Assembly (NCBI GenBank): GCA_026419775.2 | Contig: JAOPGA020001235.1 | Span: forward strand, 124,001-188,000 | Direction of reading: 5' to 3' | DNA length: 64,000 nucleotides | Source: Acrasis kona | Taxonomy: Eukaryota; Heterolobosea; Eutetramitea; Acrasida; Acrasidae | In this document: positions 1-10,697 of the stretch, piece after piece | Position numbering within the stretch: position 1 is the first letter of the stretch | Layout of the letters: every line of letters starts with the position of its first letter | Notes under the pieces: generated by a model | Databases searched by the model: none | What the model saw: only the letters and a program-made list of their open reading frames with translations | What the model was told of the DNA's origin: nothing | Translations under genes and position numbers: made by a program

Positions 1-141
1 TTTGAGGAAGGAGATTTTGAAGATGCGGTTGACGAGGATGACAAAGATGACAATGACGAGAAAGATGAGAATGACCAAGATCAACTTAAAAACAAAGATG
101 CAAGCAGCCCTGAGGACGATGGCAGGGCAACACACATCTAA
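1..141 (+). CDS. C-terminal end of an acidic protein (5' end outside window)
   Basis: Frame 1 is open from the window edge to a TAA at 139-141 and encodes a very acidic, low-complexity tail rich in Asp, Glu, Asn and Lys. The last five codons and the stop fall inside the 298-bp inverted repeat that begins at 128. So the repeat boundary supplies the present C-terminus, and the gene may have been truncated by the repeat. No domain is visible and no function can be given. A methionine-initiated frame overlaps it but is basic and looks like a shadow. Confidence 0.4.
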   Translation, partial: FEEGDFEDAVDEDDKDDNDEKDENDQDQLKNKDASSPEDDGRATHI

Positions 142-425
142 TAACTTTCAATGCCATAAACAGTACAATTATAGTTGTGGGAATCAGGTAGTCCCCATAA
201 GCTTGGGTGACCTGAAGGCTAGCAACCTGTGTGCACTCCGAAGGCCGGAATAAATACCCCCTACAGCAAATATCTGATTGGGCCAAAAAAGCAATAAGGT
301 GCATGTTCGTTGACCTGTGGATACTTTCAAGTCTAGTGTCAATTTGATTAAGAAAAAGATTAGAGGATTTGATGTAGTAACGTATGACATTTCTTCAACG
401 GAAATAATACATCAGAGACAAGCAG
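128..425 (-). repeat. Left copy of a perfect 298-bp inverted repeat
   Basis: The reverse complement of 128-425 is identical, base for base, to 5710-6007 (298 of 298 compared by eye). Identity stops abruptly at both ends: 127 versus 6008 and 426 versus 5709 differ. No target-site duplication is obvious outside the pair. The arrangement resembles terminal inverted repeats of a roughly 5.9-kb element. It could also be an inverted duplication. Confidence 0.97.
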
Positions 426-540
426 CCGGGAAAGCTAGTTGCAATTAAGTACTAATGTTATTGAAGGGAACACTAAAAAAAGGGTCATAAGGAATCATTT
501 AAAAACAATGGGAAGAAATGGTCAGAATCTGATTTGAAAT

Positions 541-1135
541 TAGCAAACTATTCTTACATGAACCTTTGATTGCTTGATGGCAACATCATCGTTAATAGCG
601 TATGGATTGCAGTATACAATAACGTTGGGTGCTGCAGATTCTCCAAAAATGTCCCAACTATGATCAAGAAGTGCATAAGTGTCATCTCCGTCCTTCAAAG
701 CTACAGCCATAGATTTTGATATACAGTCATCTCTGAGAGGTATGTTCTGGCGCTTATCTATAGTATGAAAGAATTCTTGGACCAGATGGGAGATTATATA
801 TTTAAAAATAAAAATGTGCTCATTTATTTGTCAAACAACATATCTCTCAGATTGTGTGTTGCATTTGATTGAACACTGTCTTCATTAAATTGTGATGATG
901 GTGGAGTGTTTATTAAAAAAGCAAATGAGGGTAATTGCTGTGACCATTGATTTGATGGTGTTAGGCTGGGCTGTTGGTTGTTGTTGATTGTTGTTGGTGT
1001 TGTGTTGTTGATGATGTTGTTGGTCGTTGATGATGTGTTGGTGATGTTGTTTGTTGTTGTATTGGTGTTGGTGTTGTGGTGTGGATGGTTGGTCATCAAC
1101 TACTTCAATTATATCTGGACTCGAGGCTCTAAAGT
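541..1135 (-). pseudogene. Degraded unidentified coding region on the minus strand
   Basis: Read on the minus strand, about 838 down to 541 gives a clean protein-like stretch with no usable start codon; it includes HLVQEFFHTIDK, LLDHSWDIFGES and VIVYCNPYAIND. Just upstream (1135-824) another frame is Asn/Thr/Gln/His-rich and ends LRDMLFDK before a stop. A one-base shift would join the two. A GT...AG pair (gtaaga at about 551) may be an intron. The purine/pyrimidine-skewed simple repeat at about 960-1085 lies inside it. I do not recognise the family; it looks like a decayed gene of the inverted-repeat element. Confidence 0.35.
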
Positions 1136-1179
1136 TGGCTGCTTACAAAAACCAACCAACATCGAACGCAGCACTTTAA

Positions 1180-1682
1180 ATGTTCATCAAGAGCGAGTCA
1201 AACACACTTATAGAAACAGCCCATCTAGGATTATTGGAGTGCGTTCCAACGATGGATCGCTTATACGCCTCTAACAATACTTTTAATAAATGCTACTCCA
1301 CTCCAATGTCCATGCCTGACATCGCCGCATTAGCCGGTATTGCACAGAAACCAGATGTCATTGGCACCTTCTGGTGTTGGGTCACTCAGTTTGTAGAAAG
1401 CTTCCCCTGAAGGTCGTTCATGACTTCATGAAGCAGATGATGTTAATTAAGGAATCCTCAGCATTGATCGCCGTCTACTCCGGTAACACAGAAGACGCAT
1501 TCCCCATTGATACAAGAACTATCACATTGAAAAAGTTTGACAGTACTTCAGTTCTAGTGGACGGCAAGTACACCCTCGCTGTGTTGAACGGTTCCTCGTC
1601 CCTGATTTTGTGGAGTAAGAAACGTTTCTTTCGGCGTGTTTCCATACATTGCTTCTTGGAGGACGAACCTTTTTTTGTGTAG
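1180..1682 (+). pseudogene. Frameshifted coding remnant, unidentified
   Basis: Two plus-strand frames read like one protein: 1180-1410 (with MPDIAALAGIAQKPD and GTFWCWVTQF) and about 1395-1600 in another frame (with KVVHDFMKQMMLIKESS and TITLKKFDSTSVLVDG). They would be continuous if the run of four C at about 1406 had one more base, so a homopolymer frameshift is likely. The minus strand is also open from 1554 to 1916, so the strand is not certain. No family is recognised. Confidence 0.3.
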
Positions 1683-1916
1683 AATTAGCGACAATTTGTT
1701 GCGTATCTTGCGTATTATATCCTCGAAATCGTCAGAATTTTGTTCATTTTGGCCAAAGTTTTGAGTCTGAAAATCGTCTTCATGCGTAAATGTTTGAGGG
1801 CTCTGGCTGTCTAACCTCCTTCGTTTATTTTGGTTGTCTTGCTCAACATCACTCACATAGGTCACAGGTTGTTGCTTCCCTAGAGTACTAGTCCGCGTGC
1901 CTCTTTCTGTCATCAT
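1554..1916 (-). CDS. Hypothetical 120-aa protein, disordered, with basic KRRR stretch
   Basis: An ATG-initiated minus-strand frame encodes a polar, disordered-looking protein with a possible nuclear-localisation patch (NKRRRL) near residue 31, followed by an acidic Gln/Asn/Asp segment. Its last third lies opposite the plus-strand remnant at 1180-1682, so only about 1916-1650 is convincing. It may be the first exon of a longer gene. No function can be inferred. Confidence 0.25.
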   Translation of the reverse strand: MMTERGTRTSTLGKQQPVTYVSDVEQDNQNKRRRLDSQSPQTFTHEDDFQTQNFGQNEQNSDDFEDIIRKIRNKLSLILHKKRFVLQEAMYGNTPKETFLTPQNQGRGTVQHSEGVLAVH

Positions 1917-2039
1917 TTCCTCCTTGATTCTGTTCTTTGAAGTGTGTTACAACATCCGGTTGAAAACTTCAAGTTCCAGTCGAAAGAAAGAAGCCAACAC
2001 AGAAGAATCAACCGATACTTTTCTATTGGTATCCAGCAC

Positions 2040-3064
2040 TTACAAACTGCCAAACTATCAAAAAATTACCGGATATTGAGACACCAGCACGCTTTTTGGA
2101 TTCGTCCAGCGATAGTTCAAATGACGAGATTGGAAGTTTAGAAGACCAATATGAGTTTGGAGCCAACAATGTTACTTTTGACGAAAACGAAGACCCTATC
2201 GAGCAAGAAGTTGACATAGGCGTCAATGAGACTAATTTGAGGCAGTCCTTGAGTCACATGTTTGGAAATGAAGATGATGACGAGCACATTCATGAAATAA
2301 CATCCTCTGTAACCAAAACTAAGCAAATCAGTGAGACTAAACTTGGAGTGGAGACTCCGATCTACAAGGACTCTGACATATCCAGGGATATAACTCAGAT
2401 AAGATTTTCTAAATACTGCTAATTTAATGAATTAGGAATATTACCCGGACTTAGTTCGGATGGATGGTCCATTATGGCGTTACTCTTGTTTTCATTTTGA
2501 GGGTTACGACCACTTACTACTAAAAGAGATTTAAGGATCAAATCAGTGTCGAATGCAAGCAGCTCGAGCTTCTCAAACCATAAGATTAAGAGGAAAGCTT
2601 GTAAAGGATTTAAGAAACTATTCTACCAAGGTTAGTTCTTTATAGTTTTGACTTGATTAACAATTGTTAGAAAAAACTACAACTCCATTACAGAGTTGGT
2701 GTCAAGAAGCCAAGATAAAGTAGAAATAGGAGGTATCATTTTGTGGGATAAACAAAATGCTTTGAATTACAAGAAGGCAAGTGTGAGAGGAGCAGTCATT
2801 AAGGCGAAAAGTACAGCAAAAGGAACAACGTCTCACAATTCCTATGCAAAGCTGAAGTCTGGAGAGTAAGTATAATACTATGAAAAATTGTTCAAATTAT
2901 ATATTGTTTAATCGTGGATGAATTTTTATACAGCGAGTGGGAGAGATGAAAAAGTGTTGTATAGAATGAAGGTTTGGCCAACAAGAGGAGGGAAGAAAGA
3001 GGAGAAGACTGTGATGAAACCTAGAGGAGTTAGAAAAGTCATGTATAGGATTAGTTTTCAGTGA
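2040..3064 (+). pseudogene. Multi-exon gene with acidic N-terminus and basic C-terminus, probably broken
   Basis: An acidic segment (2042-2419; FLDSSSDSSNDE, MFGNEDDDEH) and a basic segment (about 2506-2630) share one frame but are separated by two in-frame stops (2420 and about 2504) with no convincing intron. Downstream, two introns (2631-2693 and 2866-2937) restore one frame through GGIILWDKQNALNYKK, MKVWPTRGGKK and a final MYRISFQ before the stop at 3064. The spliced 3' half keeps an open frame, which argues for a once-functional gene. No homologous family is recognised. It lies just upstream of the ankyrin-like gene, inside the inverted-repeat pair. Confidence 0.42.
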
Positions 3065-3269
3065 TTGATCGTATTATTTGAATACGATACTTCCTGTGAT
3101 TCAACAATAAATTTAGATTTCGTATCAATGATTGTGGGGTTCCTATATGTTGTCCATTAGCATCCTACTACTCAAAAGTAATGTTCCTAGTCTCTCAAAG
3201 TGCTTCCCAGATTTTAAAGTGGGGACTCCCCAGATTTGCCGCCACGAAAGGTTCATAATTGACTAAAAA

Positions 3270-5177
3270 ATGCAAATGTGTGAACCACCGAAAGATATTA
3301 CAGATGATGTGTGGACTGTTATTGCTTCTTTCTTTAGTGGAACTGATACAATTAGAGGGAGTGATGGGGCACTATACTCGAGTGGATTGTTGACTCTTTT
3401 AAAAATCAACAAGGGAATGAGGAAGGTTGTTGAAATAGAGATGAAGAGGATAATCGATAACAACGGTGATATAATTAAAGAAGTAATGGTTAATGATTGT
3501 TTGGAACTTTTTCAGGTGGCACACAAAGCAGGGTTCTTGGTAGGCACAAATCAAGTTAACATTGTGGGCGCTTGCGAAAAAAATTCTTACAGAGTTGCGA
3601 GGTATCTCTTTCTCGAAATGGACCAAACTATAGAGCATAAGGACCGGTATTGCCTTGAATTTCCAAAACGCATGGTAACAAATATTTTACCACTTGCAGA
3701 GGTCATTTTAAAAGATTCTCGTGTTGATTTCAGAGTGAAGGAGTTTGTACTTGACAGATACAATCGTTTCCGAGATGCCACTGGCTTATTGAGAATATAT
3801 TTATCAGACCCCTGCGTAGAAATATGTAATGATGTGTTAATTGAAGCATTACTTCGTAATAAAGTCGGCATGGCTCAATTATTCTTGTCCGACTCTCGTG
3901 TATATACGCCTGAAAATATTTGTAAAATGGTAGAATCATTATCATTGTTAAGTTATAGAACTATAGATATTACCTTGTTCGAATCTATTGTATATGATCC
4001 ACGTGTAGATCCAAATTGTTTCACATTTAAATTTGGACTTCTAGGTATTGAGCATTATGACGGCATTTTAAAATTCATATCAGACCCACGCATAACTGCT
4101 GCAAGCAAGTGTGAGTTATTGCGGATGTCTGTTGAGACACATCACAAAATCTTCCAAATGATTTTAGAAAGTGGATGCAATCCAGCTGAATGCAAAAAAG
4201 ATGTTTTAAAACGTGCTTGTTACAAAGGAGAACTTGAGATGGTCAAATTGATTTTACAAGATGGACGTGTTGATCCAACGGCGAAAGGGTATAAAGCAAT
4301 TATGAAAGGATTTTGGAATAAACAATTAGAGTGTGTACGACTCGTTTTAAACGATCAACGTGTCGATATTAATGATGTATTTAGGAAATGCGTTGATCAT
4401 TATTTCATAGACCCTATTAAGGTTGCTTCAGTCCTTAAATTATATCCGGGATTTGATCCAACGTCTTGGAATAATTATGCAATAAGAAGATTGTGCTCTA
4501 ATAAATTGGGTTACAAGGGTTTATATGTAGAAAGATTAATAAAAGACGTAGGTGTAGATCCAAGCGCTTGTGATAACTATGCTATAAGAAAAGCTAGTAA
4601 AATAGGTAGTCATAGCGCAGTTGCAGGGCTTTTAACTGATAAGCGAGTTGACCCTTGCGCCAAGGATAACGAAGCACTGAGGGGTGCTTGTAAAGTTGGT
4701 TGCCCTGATACTGTTGGTCTGTTGTTGAGTGATGAGCGCGTTGATCCGAGCATTGACGACCTGCATGCATTATTACTACAGATTGCTATAATAAACTGGC
4801 ACAGTGAAGTTGTTAATGAGTTGTTGTATGATGAACGCGTTGATCCAAGCGTACCTGATAGCTACCCAATTGTACTTGCGAGCTCGATGGATTTTGTCGA
4901 GGCGATGATATATCTTTTATGTGACAAAAGAGTAGATCCAGGATATAACAACAATCAAAGCCTGAGAATTGCTTGTGAAAACAGATGCTATAATGCAGTA
5001 AGGTTGTTATTGGCAGATTCAAGAGTAGATCCAACAAGAAATGCAAATGAGATTTTTAGTATTGCTGAGAAGAACATGGACTTTGAAATGGTTAATTTAC
5101 TTTTAGAAGATGATCGTTTCAACAGTTGTTCAGGAGCAGACAGTTCACCTTGTAGGAAGAAGTTGAAAACAATGTGA
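3270..5177 (+). CDS. Ankyrin-like repeat protein, 635 aa
   Basis: A single uninterrupted ATG-initiated frame. Residues 1-60 (PPKDITDDVWTVIASFFSG) resemble an F-box-like or short helical N-terminus. From about residue 70 to 620 the protein is made of units of about 31-34 residues ending in the signature LLLxDxRVDPxxxxN followed by ALRxAC. These are the divergent ankyrin-type repeats common in large protist families and giant amoebal viruses. The C-terminal units (residues 440-620) are most regular; the central ones are decayed. Such proteins are usually protein-interaction scaffolds, and with an F-box-like head could be ubiquitin-ligase adaptors (inference). It is the only intact gene between the 298-bp inverted repeats. 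A stray unit of the same family lies at 30481-30570. Confidence 0.85.
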   Translation: MQMCEPPKDITDDVWTVIASFFSGTDTIRGSDGALYSSGLLTLLKINKGMRKVVEIEMKRIIDNNGDIIKEVMVNDCLELFQVAHKAGFLVGTNQVNIVGACEKNSYRVARYLFLEMDQTIEHKDRYCLEFPKRMVTNILPLAEVILKDSRVDFRVKEFVLDRYNRFRDATGLLRIYLSDPCVEICNDVLIEALLRNKVGMAQLFLSDSRVYTPENICKMVESLSLLSYRTIDITLFESIVYDPRVDPNCFTFKFGLLGIEHYDGILKFISDPRITAASKCELLRMSVETHHKIFQMILESGCNPAECKKDVLKRACYKGELEMVKLILQDGRVDPTAKGYKAIMKGFWNKQLECVRLVLNDQRVDINDVFRKCVDHYFIDPIKVASVLKLYPGFDPTSWNNYAIRRLCSNKLGYKGLYVERLIKDVGVDPSACDNYAIRKASKIGSHSAVAGLLTDKRVDPCAKDNEALRGACKVGCPDTVGLLLSDERVDPSIDDLHALLLQIAIINWHSEVVNELLYDERVDPSVPDSYPIVLASSMDFVEAMIYLLCDKRVDPGYNNNQSLRIACENRCYNAVRLLLADSRVDPTRNANEIFSIAEKNMDFEMVNLLLEDDRFNSCSGADSSPCRKKLKTM

Positions 5178-5709
5178 TCACGGTACGAATAAATTTTCCT
5201 TTTCTCCAATCGAAGTGATTATAGCAGATTTATTTTTAAATGTCTTTTTGGTCGGATTACTATCCGAAGGGCATTACAATTAAAGACTCTCAATAATTTT
5301 GAAAATCATACTCTATGTTCTTTTAAAAAGTATAGAACACCAGACTTTACAGAATGCGACATTCCCTATGACATAATACTACACAACTGCGCTGCTGACC
5401 TTTCATAACCTACTATGTGTTGATAAGAAATGTATGTTCACTCTCGAATTTTTTCTTTGGCAGTAAGCGTCGAAGAAGGTGCCGAAAATTTTTCTTACTT
5501 GTGCCACGCCTTTGAAAATTACTACCATCATTCAGCCCAGTGGATGTAAGATGATTTTTGTGAAATGAGATAGAGGGAACCTCCGAATTTCCCGATGTTA
5601 TTTATAAAATGGATATATAAAGAAAAATATTATGGGGCTCAATGCGTTGCAGGCATTTCTTCATGAAGTAATGTAGTTTTTGAAATTGTTTAACCACTTG
5701 TCTTTTATA
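5178..5709. other. Non-coding stretch inside inverted-repeat element
   Basis: About 530 bases between the ankyrin-like gene and the right inverted repeat. I see AT-rich sequence with no open frame that reads like protein, no RNA gene and no clear repeat. Confidence 0.6.
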
Positions 5710-6007
5710 CTGCTTGTCTCTGATGTATTATTTCCGTTGAAGAAATGTCATACGTTACTACATCAAATCCTCTAATCTTTTTCTTAATCAAATTGACACT
5801 AGACTTGAAAGTATCCACAGGTCAACGAACATGCACCTTATTGCTTTTTTGGCCCAATCAGATATTTGCTGTAGGGGGTATTTATTCCGGCCTTCGGAGT
5901 GCACACAGGTTGCTAGCCTTCAGGTCACCCAAGCTTATGGGGACTACCTGATTCCCACAACTATAATTGTACTGTTTATGGCATTGAAAGTTATTAGATG
6001 TGTGTTG
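5710..6007 (+). repeat. Right copy of the perfect 298-bp inverted repeat
   Basis: Identical to the reverse complement of 128-425. Short frames inside it read the same in both copies and look fortuitous. The sequence to its right changes, by about 6190, into a DIRS retrotransposon fragment, so the repeat abuts the truncated end of that older element. Confidence 0.97.
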
Positions 6008-6189
6008 TTGTTCTTGGTTTACTTCGAGTCGTTGTCGTTGTTCAACGGTGGTGACTGGGTGTTTGATGTTTACAGATGTCGGTTAGACCCATTGCTTTTT
6101 GTAAATGAAGTTTGATGGAAAATTTTATCTAGTTCACACTTGCCTTACCGACTCGGTCACGTAGGTTCCAATTGAGCGTGCACCTTCTA

Positions 6190-7560
6190 ATTCAGCGTGC
6201 AAAAAACTAACCCAGCAGAGAGAATATTCAGGTATTTGGAAGAAGTGCAAGAATAGACCAAGCATCCGGACCGATAGAAGTAGATAGATTAGCAGCTCCG
6301 CACAACGCAAAAACGACGGTGTTCAATTCCCGATTTTCGGCAAAAGGATCGAGTGCTGTGGATGCATTTTCCTTGATTAGTCGAACGTGGTGAATTATTG
6401 TTGTACAGCCTTGCCATGATACCAAGGATTCTCAGACATATCAACCAATACCAGAACACAACAGCAGTGTTGATAATTCCAAACTTCCCAATATTGGTGG
6501 AATCTAATGGAATCATTGTTGAGAACCATTAGAATTAAAAGGGAAATGTTTCCAGGAGGGTCCGAGCAAACACATCGAACCAAACAAAAGGAACTGGAAG
6601 ATAACAGCGGTGAAGATGAGAACATTATCACCCAAAGGAATGAATTGGAACGTATCGAATCACCTGAGACCAGTTCTTATACCCAAAAACACAGGGGAGA
6701 ACAATATTCCGGACAAGAATTAGGAGGTTTAGAACAAAAGACCAATACACACAGTACAAAAGATTCAACATACAGGACATATAAGACGAGATTTGCAAAG
6801 TTCGTGATGGAGAGAAATTTGGAATTAGATGTGGATCCAGTCGCACAATTTTTCACCCTACTTTTTATGTCTACAAACAGTGACGCAACGTCTAATTTGG
6901 CAGCAGCTATAAAAAAGAAAGTCAAGATATTAGGATGGGATCAGCTGTCGAACATCATGGAGACGCAAAGAATCAAAACTTTCTTAGAGGCAGCAACATC
7001 GTTGAGCGCGACGGAAACAGAGGAAAAGAGACCCATTTCCTATAGCCTTGTTCAAGGAATACATAGCACAAGGATACAAATTGGACAAGGATCAGTATAT
7101 TCTGACATGCACCATAATTGCACTGGTATTGCGTTGTATGGCGAGAGGAAGTGAACATGGCGAATATAAGAATGGTGGATGTGAAGAAAGAACACAATGA
7201 ATTCAGGATCGTGTTCACTAGAACCAAGACAAGAGAACAGGGACGAGAGATTTTTATTGACCCCTCGTACAAATTAACATGCCCAGTGTATTGGTTATCA
7301 CGCTGGTTGGCAAAGAAACAATCCAACAACACAGAGCACTTCCTATTTGGAGTTATGGACACTGCCAAGATTTCCCAGATTTTGGATGGTGTTGGAAAGA
7401 AGATGAAGTGGAAGGAAAGTTCTCGTCACACTCCTTAAGGATTGGGGGTACAAGCGAAGCCATATTAGCAGGTACTCCAAGAGGAACTATACAACTAATT
7501 GGAGACTGGACATCAGACGCAGTTGATAGATACTTCAAGTCAAGTGTGGGAGTAAAGTGA
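6190..7560 (+). mobile_element. Degraded DIRS-type retrotransposon: RNase H tail and tyrosine recombinase
   Basis: About 6230-6400 reads GPIEVDRLAAPHNAK, FNSRFSAKGSSAVDAF, and after a frame change IPRILRHINQYQNTT. These match the region following RNase H in DIRS polyproteins (VDRFA...NSRFW...VDAF; IPRVLRH). From 6507 a DIRS tyrosine recombinase follows in three frames: an N-terminal part (6507-7154), a core (about 7120-7420, with WREEVN and FTRTKTREQGR), and a C-terminal part with HSLRIGGTSEA (HxxR box) and GDWTSDAVDRYF (W and nucleophilic Tyr). At least three frameshifts or stops make it non-functional. The 5' part (gag, reverse transcriptase) is missing; the break is at about 6010-6190. Confidence 0.85.
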
Positions 7561-7756
7561 GTGCTTTTGAGATCAGAAATTAGATGAATGTTGAAGAATT
7601 ACAAGGTGTAACAGCGCCAAAATATAGATAAACTACAATAAACGCCACTTTCATAGAATACAACGACTAGTAAAAGTGAGAAATGTAATTAAAAAATTCT
7701 TAATGTGAAGTGCATGAATTTAATTATCGAGATAGGAACGCCAACCCCGATTTAAA

Positions 7757-7910
7757 ATGATGTCTGGAATATCATCTAATACGTCAGATGATGAACTAGA
7801 ACTGTTTGGAAGGTTTGACGACAGAGGACTATGTTCAATTAGAATCAGATCAAGATAATAGATCCGTGATTGAATCTCTCCTATCACTGTGTGACAACGT
7901 GTTCAGATGA
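7757..7910 (+). pseudogene. Short acidic coding remnant with a frameshift
   Basis: ATG ATG at 7757 opens a short frame (SGISSNTSDDELELFGRF) that is lost after about 20 codons, while the next frame continues as DYVQLESDQDNRSVIESLL to a stop at 7910. It could be the start of a retroelement gag-like gene or of another decayed gene. The rest of 7561-7924 shows nothing I can support. Confidence 0.2.
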
Positions 7911-7924
7911 ATAAAATTTATAAA

Positions 7925-9664
7925 TTAATTGATTCTTTTTTTCTTTCGTGTATAACCACCAGTGTATATCAATGTAGGTTTACGCTTGTTGTCCGGCTGT
8001 TGATTATTTTGAGCAGCATTGTTGCTTGGATTTTTCTGTTGACTAGGTAAAGTAACTCCTTCCATAGATTGATAAGCTTCTGGTTTCTTTGCTCTTCTCC
8101 CCTTGTAAGAACAACGAAGCTCCAGACCAAAGCTATATAGTGTATTCTTGCTTAATTCTAGTTCTTTAGCGTCATCATCTTTTATTATCCAATACTCTAA
8201 AGCTATTACCCTGTTTCTTTTTACGTCTGATTTAACAAGACTCCTTCTACTTCTTTTTTCCTGTGGATTGAATTTTTCGTCCATAACTCTTTGATGATCT
8301 TCTATATTAGAATAACGTTCAATAAGATTTTTCAGTTTTGTTTTAAGCTCATTTTCAAGATCCAAATCAAGTGAATGCGCTATCTGTAATGTTAAGGCTT
8401 AGATATTGTTAAGGTGTACATACAATTTCACGTATTTGCTCTAGTTCACATCGTTCTGATAGTGGGGCTAGACTGAAGTCAAACACCCATTTATTTGAAT
8501 TATGATGATGTAAAACTCCTTCTTGATATTTAAAGTCTCGAGGTTCAGTTCTAAACCTTAGAATTTTGAGGTCGCCGTTTTGATCAAAGATAGATTCTTC
8601 AAATTCATCAAAGTATCGGCTGTCATGAATGTGCGTGGGCGCCAAGCCCTCAAAGCTTTTTTCATATTTTATACAATCTTTCCATTTTAATAGTTCTGGC
8701 TTTGATAAGTTTAAAATAATTCTTCTATTTTTTGAGTTGGTTCGCGATAAATTATAATTATGGGTTTCTAATGTGTTCTTTTGAACAATACAAAACGCAG
8801 ATAATTTTGAATCTTCTTTAGTAAAGACGAACTTAACAAAAGAAGAAGGTATTCGAACTTTGTTATCATTTTCGTCATCTTTTTCGTCATCTTTTTTGAT
8901 TTCAGTTCGTGCATATTTTACTTCCTGATCAAAAATTGCTTTTGTTAGAACGTATACTTCAATATTATCATGTTTTCTTTTTATTGATCTAATTGCAGTT
9001 TCTACAGTCAACCAATTACCTTGGTTAAATGCTGCGATTTGTGGAGCCTGGTTAAACCAATAAAAAGTAAGTCTTTGATCACGTTCAAGAATAAAATCGC
9101 CGGCTGGTGCTAAATGCCCTCTGTCATAAGGTGCTCCCTCTTGATCTGAAACATAACTTAAGCCTTTGTATTTTGAACCATCAAGGACAAACCATTTTGT
9201 GATTGTTGGCCTTTTATCCTTGTACTGGTCTACGTGTACTTGATGGAATGACCAAACACCACAACCGAAAACTTCGCTGAAGCAAGAAACATAAAGTTCA
9301 TTGACTTTGTAGAGATTACCGGCACAAGCTTTGTTTAATTGAAGTTCTTTAAACACTGGACCCAAATGTACCTCTCCTGTTGTTATATCAGCATCTCCGA
9401 CTGGATTCGGAATTTGCATGGGTGGATCAATACTCTTGTTCTTCGACCTTATCACTGCTATCTTTGGTTCATCCGTATTATTTAAATCCCGTTTCATATT
9501 AGCTACAGACCTACATGCGTTGGTTTTTGATCAATATCGATTTGTTCTTACCAATGAACAGGTGAAATATAGACAGATTCGCACTGCTGCAAACCAACCG
9601 CAAAATGAAGGACTAAAAATAATGACAAGAGCATTATATCGGCACAGTTTTTGGCGGATTTCAT
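7925..9664 (-). CDS. Secreted DNA/RNA non-specific endonuclease (NUC1/EndoG His-Me finger family)
   Basis: Three exons on the minus strand: 9552-9664, 8424-9510 and 7925-8383, with introns of 41 and 40 nt; spliced length 552 aa. The first exon encodes a signal peptide (MLLSLFLVLHFAVG; ATG at 9664 chosen, with 9736 and 9634 possible). The second exon carries the nuclease domain with the DRGH motif (about residue 167; DRGHLAPAGDF) holding the general-base His, and the FNQGNW segment with the metal-binding Asn (about residue 200). The family cuts single- and double-stranded DNA and RNA with Mg2+. The last exon is an extended, basic tail ending YTRKKKRIN. With a signal peptide it is probably a digestive nuclease of phagosomes or the medium rather than mitochondrial EndoG (inference). 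Confidence 0.88.
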
Positions 9665-10697
9665 TTTCAACAATAGGTTGTTTCCCTTTACAAAAAAAAC
9701 AATACAATTCTGGAGATGAAGTTTTTGCTGCTCCATTGTTATGTAATCAAACCTCTAAGGATTTGGGTGTGGTGATTACAGCACCAGGTACAAGCTGCAA
9801 TACATTTATACTTACGTTATTAAAGAAGAGTAATTGTAGGAAGCATTACATGGCATAACCAATTCTTGAATCACATTGACATGGGGAAGTTTCTAAGGGC
9901 GACAACATTACATCAGGGGAGTACACGGCCATTTGATATTTAACATTATTCTGATACACTTACATGCTAGATGATGAATACGGAAAATCATTTTGACTCA
10001 CGGGAAATTGCAACAATCATGGTTTTTGAAAATATCAACTACACTCATGCTGATCTGATATGACTTGATTTTATGAAGTAACAATTACTTTTGGAATTAT
10101 AATCAACTTTGCACGTCTCTTTTGATCAGCCAAGTCAAATAAACAATTAAAAAAATTAATCATATTTGCTTCAAATCTTGGATGAATTATTGGTACAAAG
10201 ATCATCTTCTATTCGCTCTAATCTATCATCATAGCCATAATTAAATAATCACTACAGTTCACATCATTTTTGAAGTGCTGTATTAATCGACGATGGATCG
10301 GCGAACTACATTCAATGTAGATGCCATATTGAACGGTCCAAGCTGAAATACGAAAGCATAACAAGTTATAGGATGTAAAGTATTACCAAATCGTAATTAT
10401 GTATGAGACACGTATTCCAAGCAATCAGCATTTTTGGTGTTGCCTTTATGTAGAGTTCGAACGATACAGATGACTATGCATAGAAGTTAGAAACCAATTA
10501 AAAGTAAACGGTAATGCCCTTCAAAAAAAGTAAAAAAGGACTTCAAGTAATGATCGTATGCTGTGTGCTGATTATATGTTCATTGAACAATGTGTGAGTG
10601 GTCAACCTAACAAGTTACAACGTTTTATAATATTCCTCTTACGGGAATCAGTGAGCAATCGTATAGTAAAAATACTCTAAACAAATTTATTCCACAA
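9665..10697. other. Intergenic region, no gene seen
   Basis: About 1 kb between the endonuclease start and the end of the MACPF gene. AT-rich, with stops in all frames. No RNA gene or repeat recognised. The part next to 9664 should contain the endonuclease promoter. Confidence 0.6.

Noticed and set aside
184-390. 68-codon frame present identically in both 298-bp inverted repeats (also 5745-5951)
   Set aside because: It is identical only because the repeats are identical. It starts and ends without relation to other signals and has no protein-like pattern, so I treat it as fortuitous.
978-1274. Hydrophobic Val/Leu-rich plus-strand frame
   Set aside because: Its composition comes from the TTG/GTT simple repeat at about 960-1085, which is the antisense of an Asn/Gln/His-rich stretch.
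5831-6115. 94-codon frame running out of the right inverted repeat
   Set aside because: Crosses the repeat boundary into unrelated sequence and has no recognisable domain; likely chance.
9418-9858. 146-codon plus-strand frame opposite the endonuclease 5' end
   Set aside because: Antisense to a well-supported spliced gene with signal peptide and nuclease motifs.
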